From Lumnitzera littorea (taxonomy: Eukaryota > Streptophyta > Magnoliopsida > Myrtales > Combretaceae), in NCBI GenBank assembly GCA_024138015.1, contig JAMXBB010000012.1, positions 23,696,991 through 23,760,990 of the forward strand: a DNA stretch of 64,000 nt, written 5' to 3'. The notes below the pieces were generated by a model. The model did no database searches. It was not told the origin of the DNA and saw only the letters and a program-made list of their open reading frames with translations. A program made the position numbers and the translations under genes. Each line of letters begins with the position of its first letter. Position 1 is the stretch's first letter. Shown piece after piece: positions 32,866 through 45,209 of this stretch.

Positions 32866-34700
32866 TTTCGTAACTGGAAGTAGTAAAAATGAAAGAAAAA
32901 TGCGGAAATGGAGATATATATAAGGAAAGTGAGGGTGCACTCAATGAGTACGCCTTTTTAAGAACCAAAAAAGTATATATAAGTAGTGTACTTTCCTTGT
33001 AATTGTTGAAGGCGTGTTGAATATAAAAAATCCATGCACAATATAGGTGTACGCTTCGTATGAGTGTTCATTATACTAATTTCATAAAATTTACTTATAA
33101 CACTTTATTTTGGTACTATTTTTCGCCAATTACACTATAAAAGTACAAAACTCTAATATCTATTCTCTAAGATTTTCTTACTATCCATCGTTATTTTCAA
33201 TGAAGGTCTATCTTAATTATAATTTATATTTTTTAAAATTTAAATTATTAAATAAAGTGTGAATTTAAAGATTCAAATTATAAAAAATTGAAAATAAATA
33301 GTTAAAATAAGGATGAAACCAATCCATTTAAAATGAGGATGGCTTGATTTTTTTTCTTCCACGTTTCTTTGTCTCGACACCACCCATTGGGAGTTGCCAT
33401 AAGCGACAATTATCAAATAACTTTATTCGAAAGCATTTTGAAAATCCCTATAATTGTATGTAAAATTGTTGAAAAAAATTAATAAAAATATAATGTATTT
33501 TTGTCTCAATTACAAAAATACTTGTTAGTCCATTTCTTATGGTTAGATATGGCATTAATATTTTAAAATTTCAATTTGTAAAAAACTTTATACTTTACTT
33601 CTAAAATTTTCAAAAGTTTTTTACATTATGCTATAAGATCTACAAAAATACATAACTTTAAAAGATAAAAATATTACCCATTAGATTATATGTATTGATG
33701 GCTAAGATTTTCTAAGTTACAGCGAATGAATATATGCTAGCATATGTATACCTATTTTGTGTGTGCTAAAACTGAAGATAATTATTTTAAAACATAATGT
33801 AATTATTCAATGGTACTACATGATCTAAAAAATAAATCATAAATAAAAAAAAAAGTGACTTAGATTAATCCGTCTTAACTAGACGGTTTGAGTAATCCAT
33901 TTAACTTTTATTTACAATGATCCTGATTAGATCCTGTTAACTTGATCAATCCAACCTGGTTTCTAACTCACAGAGTTTTTTCAAGACGAAATATATTATT
34001 ATTCTTGTACTTTATAGAAAATACACTAATTTACTGAAAAAATAAACTGCAAAAAGCTCTCATTTTTAATTTTCAAGGAAAATACATACTCTTTAAAAAT
34101 TCTCACCCAAAGAGCATCCGAGGCTTTCAAAATTCTCCTAGTTAGTTTAATTAACAAGGCTTTATTGAAGACCTCCAAATCCATAAAACCCAACCTCTAA
34201 CTTCAAAGATCTCTCAAAACCTGCTAATGAATTTTTTTCCCGTCTCATGTCTCACCACACCAAAATTTGAGATGATGTTTGCAACTTCCTTACATCATTT
34301 TTCAAGAAAATTAAAAATACTCATTGAATATGTTATTATAGTGAATGCTTTTGCTTTTATTAAAATCTCTTAACCCCCTACAAAAAGCAAATTACTCTTC
34401 CACCCTTGAAGCTTTTGTGTTATTCTCTCTTTAATCAACAAGAAGAGATTGATATTTAGACTTATCCTAAGTTGCAAAAAGACCCAAACTTCCCTAGATG
34501 TGTACTAGTGCTTATTCCTAAAGAGTTACAACATATCGAGCTTAGACCTGGAGGAACCAATTTGCTAAAAAACAAGGAAGATTTCTAATAATTTACCAAC
34601 CGCCTAGAAGCACAACACTAATAATCCAATATCCCTTTCATTCTTAGCAAATGCTCTCATGTGGCTCTAAGAATAAATAAGACATCATTAGTAAATACTA
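32866..34700. other. AT-rich intergenic sequence
   Basis: No coding region, RNA gene or clear repeat could be supported. Confidence 0.4.
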
Positions 34701-34714
34701 AATAAGTTAAAGTA

Positions 34715-35395
34715 AGGCTATGGCGTTGTAGCTATGTAGCTATAGATGCAAATATCACTTGCATACCGCGTATAAAGTCGCACTACATGTAACTAAAGAG
34801 ATGAATTAAGTGACTTATACAAGATAATCAAAAGAGAAGTGTAGGGGGAGGAATAAGCAATCTTAGTGAGGCTCTTACATATATGGTAACAGGTAGAGGA
34901 ACACGATAATATCAAACTCCACAATCAATCAAGAACAAGGTAGAGTTCTTAAGGTGTTTAAGTATTTGATCTTTGAGATAAAGTTCTAACAAAATAATAG
35001 CATTAATGGGAGCTTATCTCTTATCCAAATGAGAATGTGAATGGGGTATTTACAGGAAACAGTAGTTGATCCCATTCGTCGGATTATGATGGTGATTAAT
35101 GATTAGGATTGAAGCCTATTATTAATGAATCTCAAGTGGACTATTTTCATGGGTTTAAATCTAGATAAAAGCTTTATTTATTATTTTAGTATGAGCCAAA
35201 TAAAAAAAAGGTTGGATTGGGTAAAATGATCTAACGAGCCCTTTTTCAAGCCTATCATGCTTAAATTTTCTTGATCATCTCCAATATTTGAACCGACTTT
35301 TTAGACCTTATCATCTTAACCCAAAGAGTCAAACCTAATTAATCAGCAAATTTAAAGCTCAAAATTGAATTTAGCCCTCTATAAACATCTAATAT
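34715..35395. repeat. Dispersed repeat, copy A (about 0.68 kb)
   Basis: This aligns with 40575-41250 over its whole length. Shared blocks include GAGGAATAAGCAATCTTA, ATCAAACTCCAC, ATAA-GT--TGTTCTT-AG, TTTTCATGGG, TTTTAGTATGA, AATTTAGCCCTCTATAA. Copies have diverged with many small indels. No terminal inverted repeat or duplication was found, so the class (old LTR or other) is open. Confidence 0.65.
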
Positions 35396-35559
35396 TAACT
35401 TCCTTCAAAATTCTATTGGAGTTAGAATTAATAATAGTTTTTGAGAGGACATAAGCTATTAAGAGAAAAATATAAGGGGAAACTGGATGCCTTCATCTTA
35501 AACCTCTAGAAAGAATAAATTGCCTTACTCTTCTACTCTTCACCATCAAATCATGTGAA

Positions 35560-36660
35560 ACCAAAAAAATACCATTCATAATCCAATCCACCTAAGTATG
35601 TGAAAAACGCAGCTTAAGCATAAAAGATTCAATAAAGGACCACTATACCCTATCATAAGACTTAGCATGTCATTAGGTGCAAAAGAAGTTTTTCCTATTA
35701 TTTGTTTTCACAAAATGGAACATCTCATGGGTCATGTTTATGTTATCTTGGATGAGATGACCTGGAACAAAACCACTTTGGAACGGGATAATGATGTTAT
35801 CAAGAGGTGGTTGCAATCTATTTGTTATGATTTTTGAAAAGATTTTATACACAAAATTGCAAAGACTTGTGGATTTAAATTGTGAGATGTCCTTAGGGTG
35901 AGATGCTTTTGGAATAAGAAGAATATCAATTTCATTGAAATTTGAAGGAAACGTACTTGATTGCAAGAAGTGTTTGACCACGTCCAAATGAAAGTTCCGT
36001 CAGCCAATGTGACTAGAAGAATGCGCCATTGAAGCCATCGGGTTTTGGTGCTTTAAGCTTCCTTATGCTGAAAACTGCCTCCCTCAACTCCTACATCCCA
36101 ACTGGCCTCGTTAACCACCGATTTTGCTTCATTGTTACCACTGGCATTCTCTCCCTTCTATTACAACAACCAGTAATAAACAGATTCTTGTAGTGTGTAA
36201 GGAATGCCTCATCCTTCATCAACCGATTCTCCTCTAGATCTTTAATTCTATAAATTTTATTCCTTTCCCTCCTTTTAAGGTGATTTGGTGAAAATACTTA
36301 GTATTTTATCACCAAATTGAAATCACTTCACTCGAGACGTTTGTTGTCAATATGATTCTTCTTGAGCCTAAGGAAACTTTAATTGCTTATGAATCATGAT
36401 CTTCTTCAATGTTCTCAATATCCACCCCACGATCTTGAAGTCTGGCCAACTGCTCGTGAAGCTCATCTTCACCTTTATATTATTTCTAACATTTTGTTTA
36501 CTCCATCCCATCAAAGATTTTCAACATATATCAACTTATCTATATTCGCTAGCTAACATATTTCGTTCCAGGTCTTTCTAACTATTTCCCTATAATCTTC
36601 CACATTATACCAATGACGTTCATGCCAAAAAATTCTTGGTTCTTTAACATCACATTGTGT
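35560..36660 (-). pseudogene. LINE (L1-type non-LTR retrotransposon) reverse transcriptase relic
   Basis: Minus-strand frames give FFRFWRHNVM and WYNVEDYREIVRKTWNE (the linker between endonuclease and RT), RKLKAPKPDGFNGAFF (the A--IG--KAPGPDGF motif), and then FNEIDILLIPKASHPKDISQ, STSLCNFVYKIFSKIITNRL and IIPFQSGFVPGHLIQDNI (the LIPK, RPISLCN--YKI-SK-L-NR and P-QSAFVPGR-I-DNI motifs). Motif spacing is that of plant L1. Stops and frame changes are frequent, and the catalytic FADD part and 3' end are missing. Confidence 0.85.
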
Positions 36661-37668
36661 CTCCAAAATCTAAAAAAAGCAATAAGAGCCAAGATTATAT
36701 GCTGTGACAAAAGCTGACAAGAGCGGTAATATCAGAATAGGTCCAAACCTATCAAAGGAATGAAAGATAAATAGAAGTTGAAGGTTTTAGCAACATCCGC
36801 ACACTAATTCTAAAGATATGATGCACTATAGAAACTAACTAGTTTGGTAGATATAACGTATTAGGTCAAATAAGATGGGTCACTCGCTATAATCCTTACT
36901 AAAATGATTAATAAGAACTAGAAGCAAATTAAATTTGCAATAACAAGATCAAGTTATAAAGAAAATGAAAATTTTATATCGATAATAACTAAGATGGCTA
37001 TGTTTCAAGTAGGTATTTATACCGAGGATTCTAGGGCAACTCTTACGTTTGGAGAAGTTACTAAAATAGGCATTTTATCTAATGTGGAAAAGTACTAAAA
37101 TAAATATACGTAAAAAGGACAAATTCGTAATACACAAAGAGAAAATATTTAGTCCTCATTCATACTAGTATAGATGTTAGAGAACAAGTTTTGTGACTTA
37201 AATGGTCAAGAATCCATTAAACAAAACTGATGACGAAATAGGTTGGCCACTTTTGAATAGCTTGGAACTAGGAGTTCTATAGTCAACTCCTATAAATAGT
37301 CACCTATACTCTAGTGGTGGTTCAAAATACTTCGATCTATGGACAAACAACTCAAACATTGTTTGGGATGGCTCAAGATGAGGGTGGCGAGGTTAGGGTG
37401 TACAAGGGTCACCTAGCTCACCTTCAGGTTGGCACTTCATGATCGAGGTTAGGGTGTACAATTCAAAACAAGAGGTAAGTCGGGAAAAGTCGAGTCTAGA
37501 CATCAACTCAAACACCTTGGTACTTAAACAAAAAGTCAGAATTCGTTAAATTATGTTCTTTTATGTTCTCTAGATCTCAACCTTGAGTTGAAGTGATGGG
37601 TCCGATGAGTTGATTCCTATCAACCATTAGTCATTAGGAAACTCTACCTTTAAACATCATTTATCAGG

Positions 37669-37810
37669 CCTCTATGTAACCTTTCCTTTACTAACACAGC
37701 ATTATTCCTTTCGTTACTCCAAGTAAATGGCGAAATTTGCCTCTATGTAACCTTTCCTTTACTAACACAGCATTATTCCTTTCGTTACTCCAAGTAAATG
37801 GCGAAATTTG
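37669..37810. repeat. Perfect 71-bp tandem duplication
   Basis: 37669-37739 and 37740-37810 are identical base for base (start CCTCTATGTAACC, end GGCGAAATTTG). Absence of any difference in a region of decayed elements means the duplication is recent, or is an assembly artefact. Confidence 0.95.
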
Positions 37811-38100
37811 AAACCCAGCATCCGTCAATTTACGGTGGAAATCATTTTGTTGAAACACTCTATTTGCCTAGCCAGTTTGTCCGTTTCACCAGTTTTTTCC
37901 TCCCTATGAGCAATTTCATTTAAATCCCTTAAAACCATACATGGTCTGCTAACTTCTTGTGAAAAATTCCTTGGCCCATTCCAAAGAATCAATTTATCGA
38001 CAAAGTTCGTATTGACATAACAAAAGGTCAAAGTTACATTCACACCACTTTTAGGAGCTATAATCTTTGTATGAATGATATTTCTATTTTCTAATATGAC
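37811..38100 (-). pseudogene. LINE endonuclease domain relic
   Basis: The minus-strand reading VTLTFCYVNTNFVDKLILWN, then RPCMVLRDLNEIAHREEKTG and LARQIECFNKMI matches the end of the plant L1 apurinic endonuclease domain (T-VY---R---W--L, PWLV-GDFNEI----EK-GG, F---I). The GDFNE Gly is Arg here. It lies upstream of the RT relic on the same strand, so both probably belong to one element, split by about 1 kb of other sequence and the 71-bp duplication. Confidence 0.8.
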
Positions 38101-39044
38101 GCTGACGAAAACATTTGAATTTCACCAAAGCAAGATTGCCTAATTTTGGCTTAGATTAATGTTTTCTCAATAGGGCAAAACTTTAATACAAAAGAGAAAA
38201 TTTAGATCAAGTGTCTCTGTAAAGTATGTTCCGTAAATTATGAAAAATAAAACGATTAATTTTATTATTAATATGAAACGGGATTTGAAACCTTATTTAT
38301 TGGAAATTGGGGTATTGAATTCCAATAAATATAGAGATATTAGAAATAACTTAGTTAATTGATGAAATCAATGTTAATTAATGAACGTATCTTACTGAAT
38401 ATATTAGCGGGTCAAGTACAAATTATAGGTAATATAAATATACGCATATATTATACTTTTTTATTGCAACTTGTGTAAAGTAACCCATAATTGATAAATT
38501 AATAAAAAAGGAAAAAAATTAATACAGGCAAATCCCATTTTGTGGTCTTGGAGCGGCTGGAACTATAGGATGACTAGCACATAGGCTAGGAAGCCATTAC
38601 GCAAACAAAATTGTGCTTATATATATATATACCCAAACTTTCCTCTCAAAAATTGACAAACTCGGCAGAACTAAATCCCTCAACATTTATGGAAATTAAT
38701 TGCGTGCTAAGGTAGGTCACAAGAGTGAAGACTAGGAGAAAATTAGTAGGAATTTTGGAAAGAATATACAAGAAAATAAGGAAAAATGTATTTTTCTAAG
38801 GTCCTATTCATACTTTGATGGATCAATCCACCCCTCTATTTCAATTTTTAATTTTATATCTATTAGATCTAATTCATTAATTAATTATGCTTTCAACAAC
38901 TTATATACAACATATATAAATTAAATGTGAGATAGAGGGATGTACTGGGGCAGTTAAAATGCGTTACATGATCATAGTAGCTTCCAAAAAATATAGTGGT
39001 GCAAACTTGTCAAGTGGGGTTTGTAGGATTACATTGACTCTGCT

Positions 39045-39138
39045 GTGAAACGGTTTGGGCGGATGGAGGAGGAGGAAGAGGAGGCGGCAGCGGTGAGTGT
39101 TGTCGATAACAGTTGGTCTCCGAAAGCTTCATGCACTG
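39045..39138 (+). pseudogene. Possible orphan first exon
   Basis: The stretch is GC-rich in AT-rich surroundings. From 39045 it reads MKRFGRMEEEEEEAAAVSVV, then DNSWSPKASCT, with a good plant splice donor CTG/GTGAGT right after (39138/39139). After the donor the frame loses coding character. A second ATG (39063) gives MEEEEEEAAA. No further exon was recognised, so this may be a gene fragment carried by a transposon or the start of a gene with distant exons. The family is unknown. Confidence 0.3.
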
Positions 39139-40212
39139 GTGAGTGGCTTTTTCGTCCAAACTTGTTAATTTTTCTACAAGTACTAAACCAACTCAGAAAT
39201 TATGGAAAAAAATTAATCCTAAATCTTTTTTATGGTAGTATTTTCAGTTTTGTAAATTTATGGTGGAAATAGTACATCCTTACTAGATCCCCTATCTAAG
39301 CACGACGTCCATCTGATTTTTAAAACCCTTATCGATGTAGTCTCAACTTGATTTTGGTTTATAGACTCTTAATATGTTATATTAAATTTATATAACAGAA
39401 GTTTTGATTAAATGACACGTTTAATATTTATTATAATTACTTTTATAAACTACCTTGCTGGAAATTTAAGCAATTTAGTAATGTCGACAAGTTGTCCTGA
39501 TAAATTTGATTTTTTAAGGTTCCAGGAGCTTAATAACAATTCATGAAATAGTTGATTAACATTTCAAACACGAAATTGATTATTTAGGTAACTTAAAGTA
39601 ATTTTGAGTAAAATCGGGGGCTGAAAGGGTAATTTCAGAAAATATAATATGTGAGCCATTTTAGTAATTTTAGTAGATAGTATTGAAAGTGTGAGTATGT
39701 GTGCATATATATATATATGAATACTTGGAGCGTAATTATAATTAAAAAATTTCTTCGTTTTTTTTAAGAAAATAACACTTAATGAATTTCAAATTTCTAT
39801 TCATGGTGTTGCTTTTCAAAACTATTTTCATACTATGCGAATCAATTCTAGAATACATCTTTCTATGGTGAAAATTGAAGCATAAGAGTGGTAGTGATTG
39901 GTTCCTAATTGTTCTAGGACCGTAGTTCCTCGTTAGTGGATCTCACAAAAATTTGATCATTATTCCATTTGAATCTCTTTAAAATGGTAGAGAGAAAGAG
40001 AGAGTTCATTGTCCTTTTGAAGAAGAAGGCTTGGTCAAGGTCATTGATCGGAGAAGAAGCTTTATTGAAAGTTTGCTTGATGGTTCTTTGGTGAAAGACG
40101 ATAGAAGAATTAGATGGCAATGAGAGTAATTGGACATCATATTTCGACCAAATAGGGATTCTCGAGTCTAATTAATGGATTGGGATTTAGTGTTTTGTGG
40201 AATGGAGATTCT

Positions 40213-40279
40213 TTGTGAAATTGTTATTACAAGTTGAACTAAACGCCGTAATAGTCAATTCGTAATAACAATTCCACAA
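40213..40279. repeat. Long hairpin (18-bp arms), MITE-like
   Basis: TTGTGAAATTGTTATTAC (40213-40230) pairs with GTAATAACAATTCCACAA (40262-40279) at 17 of 18 positions around a 31-base loop containing ACTAAACGCCG. It may be a small MITE or a junction of two. Confidence 0.7.
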
Positions 40280-40574
40280 GGAATAAAAAGAGAATGGAAT
40301 TGCAATTATAATGAAGAGAACTTGTCAGTAATGTTTTTCAAGGTAATAGAGGAATTTGTCATCCTTTCCTGCACATTTATAACAACATATTGTACTACTA
40401 AGAATGATTTATATGAAAATTAAAAGCATAATACACCTATGTATAAGTGATGGGTAAATATTAAGTCCTTGATAAATATCAATGTAATTTGAAATCGTAA
40501 TAGTATAGGTGGTAATTTCTGTTACTACTATGCATTTGAATTTCATTATTATTTACCCAGCTCATGCATATGAA

Positions 40575-41250
40575 TGTAGCTAAATATTTGTAGGTATAGG
40601 GTTACAGATGTGAAGGTTGCATACATGCTATGTATAAGTCGTGCTACACGTGATAAAGGAAACAATTTAAGTAGCATGTATGGGATGATCAGGTGAGGAA
40701 TGATATGAAAGAGGAATAAGCAATCTTAAAGGCTCAAACATAAGTTGTGATTGGTGGACAAGCTCAATAGCATCAAACTCCACTATAAATAATAAACTAA
40801 GTAATGTTCTTGAGATAATTAGGTATTTGGCTCTTTAAGGTGAGAATCTGACAAAATGATGATGTTCGTGCTAAAGTTCACTCTTGTCCTAATGAGGGAG
40901 GAAGTGGGGGATTTATGGGAGTTGGCCATTTATTTCATCTGTTAGATTGTATTGATGATCAATAGATAGAATTAATCCCTTCTTTTTATGAACCTTAAAT
41001 GGGCCCTTTTCATGGGCATAAGCCCATTAAAGAACTTATTTTTAGTATGAACATATTGAGAATATTGAATTGAACAAATTAATCCAACGAACTCTATTCC
41101 AAGTTCACCATATCAAATTTCTTTTAATAATCTTAAGAATACATAAACTTAACTCTCTGAACCTTGTTACCTTAACCAAAAAAGCCAAACCTAATTAGTT
41201 AATGGGCTTACCCAATTTCAAATTTAGCCCTCTATAATATGTAATGAGAT
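40575..41250. repeat. Dispersed repeat, copy B (about 0.68 kb)
   Basis: The partner of 34715-35395, in the same orientation and with the same order of shared blocks. It ends at the shared TTTAGCCCTCTATAA. Neither copy contains an open frame of note. Confidence 0.65.
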
Positions 41251-42065
41251 TTTGATGAGTGAAAAGATCTATTTCACGCCTGCAACTGCAATGAGGCGAA
41301 CATATAATTATAGGACCACCTAATCATGGTAATATTCGCTTTACATTAGCATTAATATAAGCTTTACAATTTGTTTATATTAATATTACTACATTATAGC
41401 TAGTTCCTTAATGATGGGTCAACATTTAGAGTAAATTCAAATAGGATTTAATATTTTAAAAAGTTAAAATAAGTTGTCAACGTTTTATAAAATAGTTCAA
41501 ATAAGATATTTTGTCAATACGTTGCTACAATGCTAATAAATTGTTCGACCTAGATTTGGGTGATGGGCGGTTGCCTATCACTCAAATTTTCAAAAAAAGA
41601 AAAGAAAAAGTATGTAAGACTTGGGTTTTGGCTAAATTGAATAATGTGATCGTAGATGGTAGCCTTTCGAAATCCTTTTTAAAATTTTTCTTATTTTTAA
41701 ATTTTTAAGGTTTTTTTAATCTTTTATTTATTTCATTTTATTTAATATTCTTTTTTATTTTTTATATCTATAACCTTTTTATTTGTCCACTATTTTTTTT
41801 CTTATTTTTATATTTTTTGTTATTTTTACAATTTTATTTACTTTTTATCCCAATTTTCTATTTCTTTATTATAAAATAGTCTCATTCGGTATCTGCGCCA
41901 CAATCAATGCAACTTAACGTTATAATAATGGGTCAAAAAAATTCTTTACTTAGACTACTTTATAAAATATTGATATCTTATTTGAATTTTTTAAAATGTT
42001 AATCTATTAAATTTATCCTAGAATATTGATCCTATTTGGTGTAGTTTTATTGTTTTTTCTCATTT

Positions 42066-42068
42066 TAA

Positions 42069-42101
<33 letters not shown>

Positions 42102-42125
42102 ATATATAAAAATATGTGTGTGTGT
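42066..42125. repeat. (TATG)n / (TA)n / (TG)n microsatellite
   Basis: A run of TATATATA, then about six TATG units, then TATATATA and GTGTGTG. Confidence 0.9.
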
Positions 42126-42245
42126 TATGATGTACTTTTTAGTAAAAACAATAAGCTAAAAGGACAAAGGAGAACATATAAGTGGGTATAGTTCGTTCCC
42201 ACTTACCTTGCCAAGCTAAAAGTCAATTCTAGAATAAGTATTAAT

Positions 42246-42640
42246 GTTACGTTTAGTATGCAAAAATAAACCAAAATAAAGTTGGGATTCTACATTCCAT
42301 TCCGATTCCCTATGTTTGGAACTATTTTTTGAAAGGAATTGCAGTTCCGCCTAAAAAGGGAATTACAATTCTACCTTAAGAAGATAGAATCATGACTCTA
42401 TTTTCACTTTATTAATTACAATTAATTAAAATTACTTTTCTAACCTTGAAAAGAATTATAATATATAATAATTAAGAGCATTTTCGACAAATAATTATAT
42501 TTAAGCATGTAATGTCATTCCATTCTATAATTATCTCCAAACCTAAGAAATGATTTCTCAGTTCGTTCCTTATTCTATTCCATTCCAATTTATTTAATTA
42601 CATTCCATTTCAAACCAATCATTTATACGAAACATGACCT
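42246..42640. mobile_element. MITE-like element
   Basis: An AT-rich block of about 0.4 kb with ends that are imperfect inverted repeats: GTTACGTTTAGTATGCAAAA at the left, and in reverse GGTCATGTTTCGTATAAATG at the right. Both are followed inside by AATTCCATTCC-type sequence (ATTCCATTCCGATTCC and TTCCATTCCAAT). This is a familiar plant MITE style (hAT or PIF-like). No clear target duplication was found. Confidence 0.45.
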
Positions 42641-43770
42641 ATTTGAATTGGTCCACGTGGCAACATGTCAAACCTCCATTGGTCCACCAAGTTATGGATT
42701 ACCGTGACTCTCATATGGCCTTTTTTCTCAGCACAACCATATCTCATTTCCATTAGTCTATGTGGCACTTTTCTTGCCATGTTTGGTGACGGGTGCCAAT
42801 GTGGCAACACATCAAAATCTTGTAGTCCTTTTCAATGAGCTCATTTTATTTTGAGCTTGTTTTATTTGCTTTTTCCACGTGTATTTCACAAACCAAAGGT
42901 GAAATTATGTTGCCGACATGAGATACTATAAATCAAGCCCCAAGGCCTCATCTTAATTCATTGGTTTAGGGGATCAAATTGGTTTCAAAAGTTGGAAAAA
43001 AAAAATAAAAGAAGGCATTATATACAACTTGTGCATCCAAGCTCTTTTGGCTAGAACGAAAGCTTTTAATGCTTAAATGAGGATGACCGACATATATTTA
43101 AACGTAATAGACAATCAAAGTCAATTATTTCTTTAAAAATAAACTCGCATTGGAAGAAAATGTATTTAAAACAAAAGGGTTGACGAAATCCGTCATAAAA
43201 TAATATGGGAAGAAAATTCGATAGAACTAATTTTTGCCACTTATTGATTAAAATCAATTACAGTGTTTTAGTGTGGAAGGAGAGACATCAAAAGGGCACT
43301 AGGAAAGCAGAATTCAAATCTAGAAGAAAGGCCTCAGAAATCCGATGTATATGGCTGACTACTTCTACTCGATAGAGCCGTAAATTTAGTGTCCATCAAA
43401 AGGACTAAACTGAAAGTTTCAGTAATGACTTCTTGCAGTCTTATTAAGTTGGGAAAGATGAGATATGAAAGAAGCTTAACAAATATATACATACTGCAAC
43501 CAAATTCATTTCTTACATCCAAGTATATGCATCTACTAAATTTAATCGCTTGCATCATGGTGGGGTCTGTCATCAATTTTTTTCCCCCTTTGGTTCAATT
43601 TCCTATTTTGTTATTAGTGATGACAAACTGCTGTACCTAATAGCAAACTTCTGTACCTAATAGCAAACTTCATAATATCCCCACCTTCCATTGATACACT
43701 AGCTTCCATCTCAATAATTTTACGTCTAAAATCTCTATGAAAAAATTAGTTCTTGATTGGACTTAAGTTT
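42641..43770. other. Non-coding, with a possible plus-strand promoter or LTR fragment
   Basis: 42820-42990 has CACGTG, a TATA-like ACTATAAATCAAGCC and a following CATCTTAATTC, resembling the promoter part of an LTR. A 20-bp motif (CTGTACCTAATAGCAAACTT) is repeated in tandem at 43631-43670. No gene is supportable. Confidence 0.35.
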
Positions 43771-45209
43771 ACGTTGGCATGTGGAGTGCATCATCAAAAT
43801 GCTCAAAGCTTTCATCAAATGACATTAGAATGACATAACAACAAAATTGAATGCCGGTTGTCATTGAAGCGAGGAAAATGAACTCAGAATTCTTGAGCAT
43901 GCTCTTAAGACGTTCAGCTTCATTGCCCCTCAGAAGCATGTTATCCTGGTCACAGAAAATAATACACCAACTTAAAGATTAAAACAACAATAGAAAGATC
44001 GCATATGTGTGGATATGACCGAATTCTTTGTTGTTCTGAGAAGAAGCTTTTATCATTCTTGTCTTAACATGAGCGAATGACTTGAATGGTCAGAGGATGC
44101 TTTACATCTTAGGCCTAATCACCTCTCCTTCAAGCAATAGTATGAATAGGACATGAAAACCTGTCACAAGAGGTCAAAACCCCAAATCCCTGTGCAGTCA
44201 TTCAACACCTTATTTAATAATTTTGATTTGAGGAAGATAAGACTCAGAACTTCCAGTACTTACACTACGCTGAATCAAGTTTCACCATCAACAGATCTAA
44301 AACCTTAAGCTTTTAGATCAATGCGAGGTTTTATATTCTATATTTGACTCTCCCTTTAACATATAAGCTAAGACTTTGACTAAGGTTTATCACATGGATA
44401 TGATTAGATGGGAGTCAATCCTAATGCAGATATTGAATGCAGAACTTCCCGTGGTACTTTGTTAAATTTAACTTCAAAACCAAGCTTTTAGATCATATGG
44501 TAGTGGGTCTGAATTCAACATACTCCTATGCCGACTGCAACTAAGAAAGACCAACATAATGCATGGCAAATGTAATGGTGCTGTACATTTGATAACATGC
44601 ATGCCCACAACAGCACATCTTGCACTGTTATAGCTGCATGAGTATAATGCATGCACACATAAGTGAAGTCATGTTATGATTTTCCAAATAAAATAACAAC
44701 ATAGGGTTGATGAGAAAAGCGATTGTGTAAGAAAATATAGAGATGGCTCTACATGCAAGGAGATTATAGAAAGGGTTCCAAATCTTTAGTGCAATTCTGA
44801 AACTACTAAGACATGCAATTGCTTATGTTAGCAGGGGAAAACTTATCTAACACTCAAAATGCATTAGCGATGGACATGATAATATTTTTCTGTGAGTTAG
44901 AGAGGAATAAATATAAACCTGGGATTCTTGGATATTATTAAATGGTTTTGGCTATGGTTTTACAGATAACAAATGCCACCAAGTATATGTCAACATACAA
45001 AACAAATAATTTCTAAACCATAATACTGCTCTTTTTCATGCATACAACCAAAAAGAAGACCAGAATAGACTAAGCAACACAAACCTAGCAAGCACAAGTA
45101 CTTCAGTTCTAACAGCATGAAGCCGAGAATTAACATATGAAGCAGCTGATTTCAGTAACTTCAGTTTCCAAACAAGGGTGTCCTTGGGTATTATATCTGC
45201 CAACCCCTG

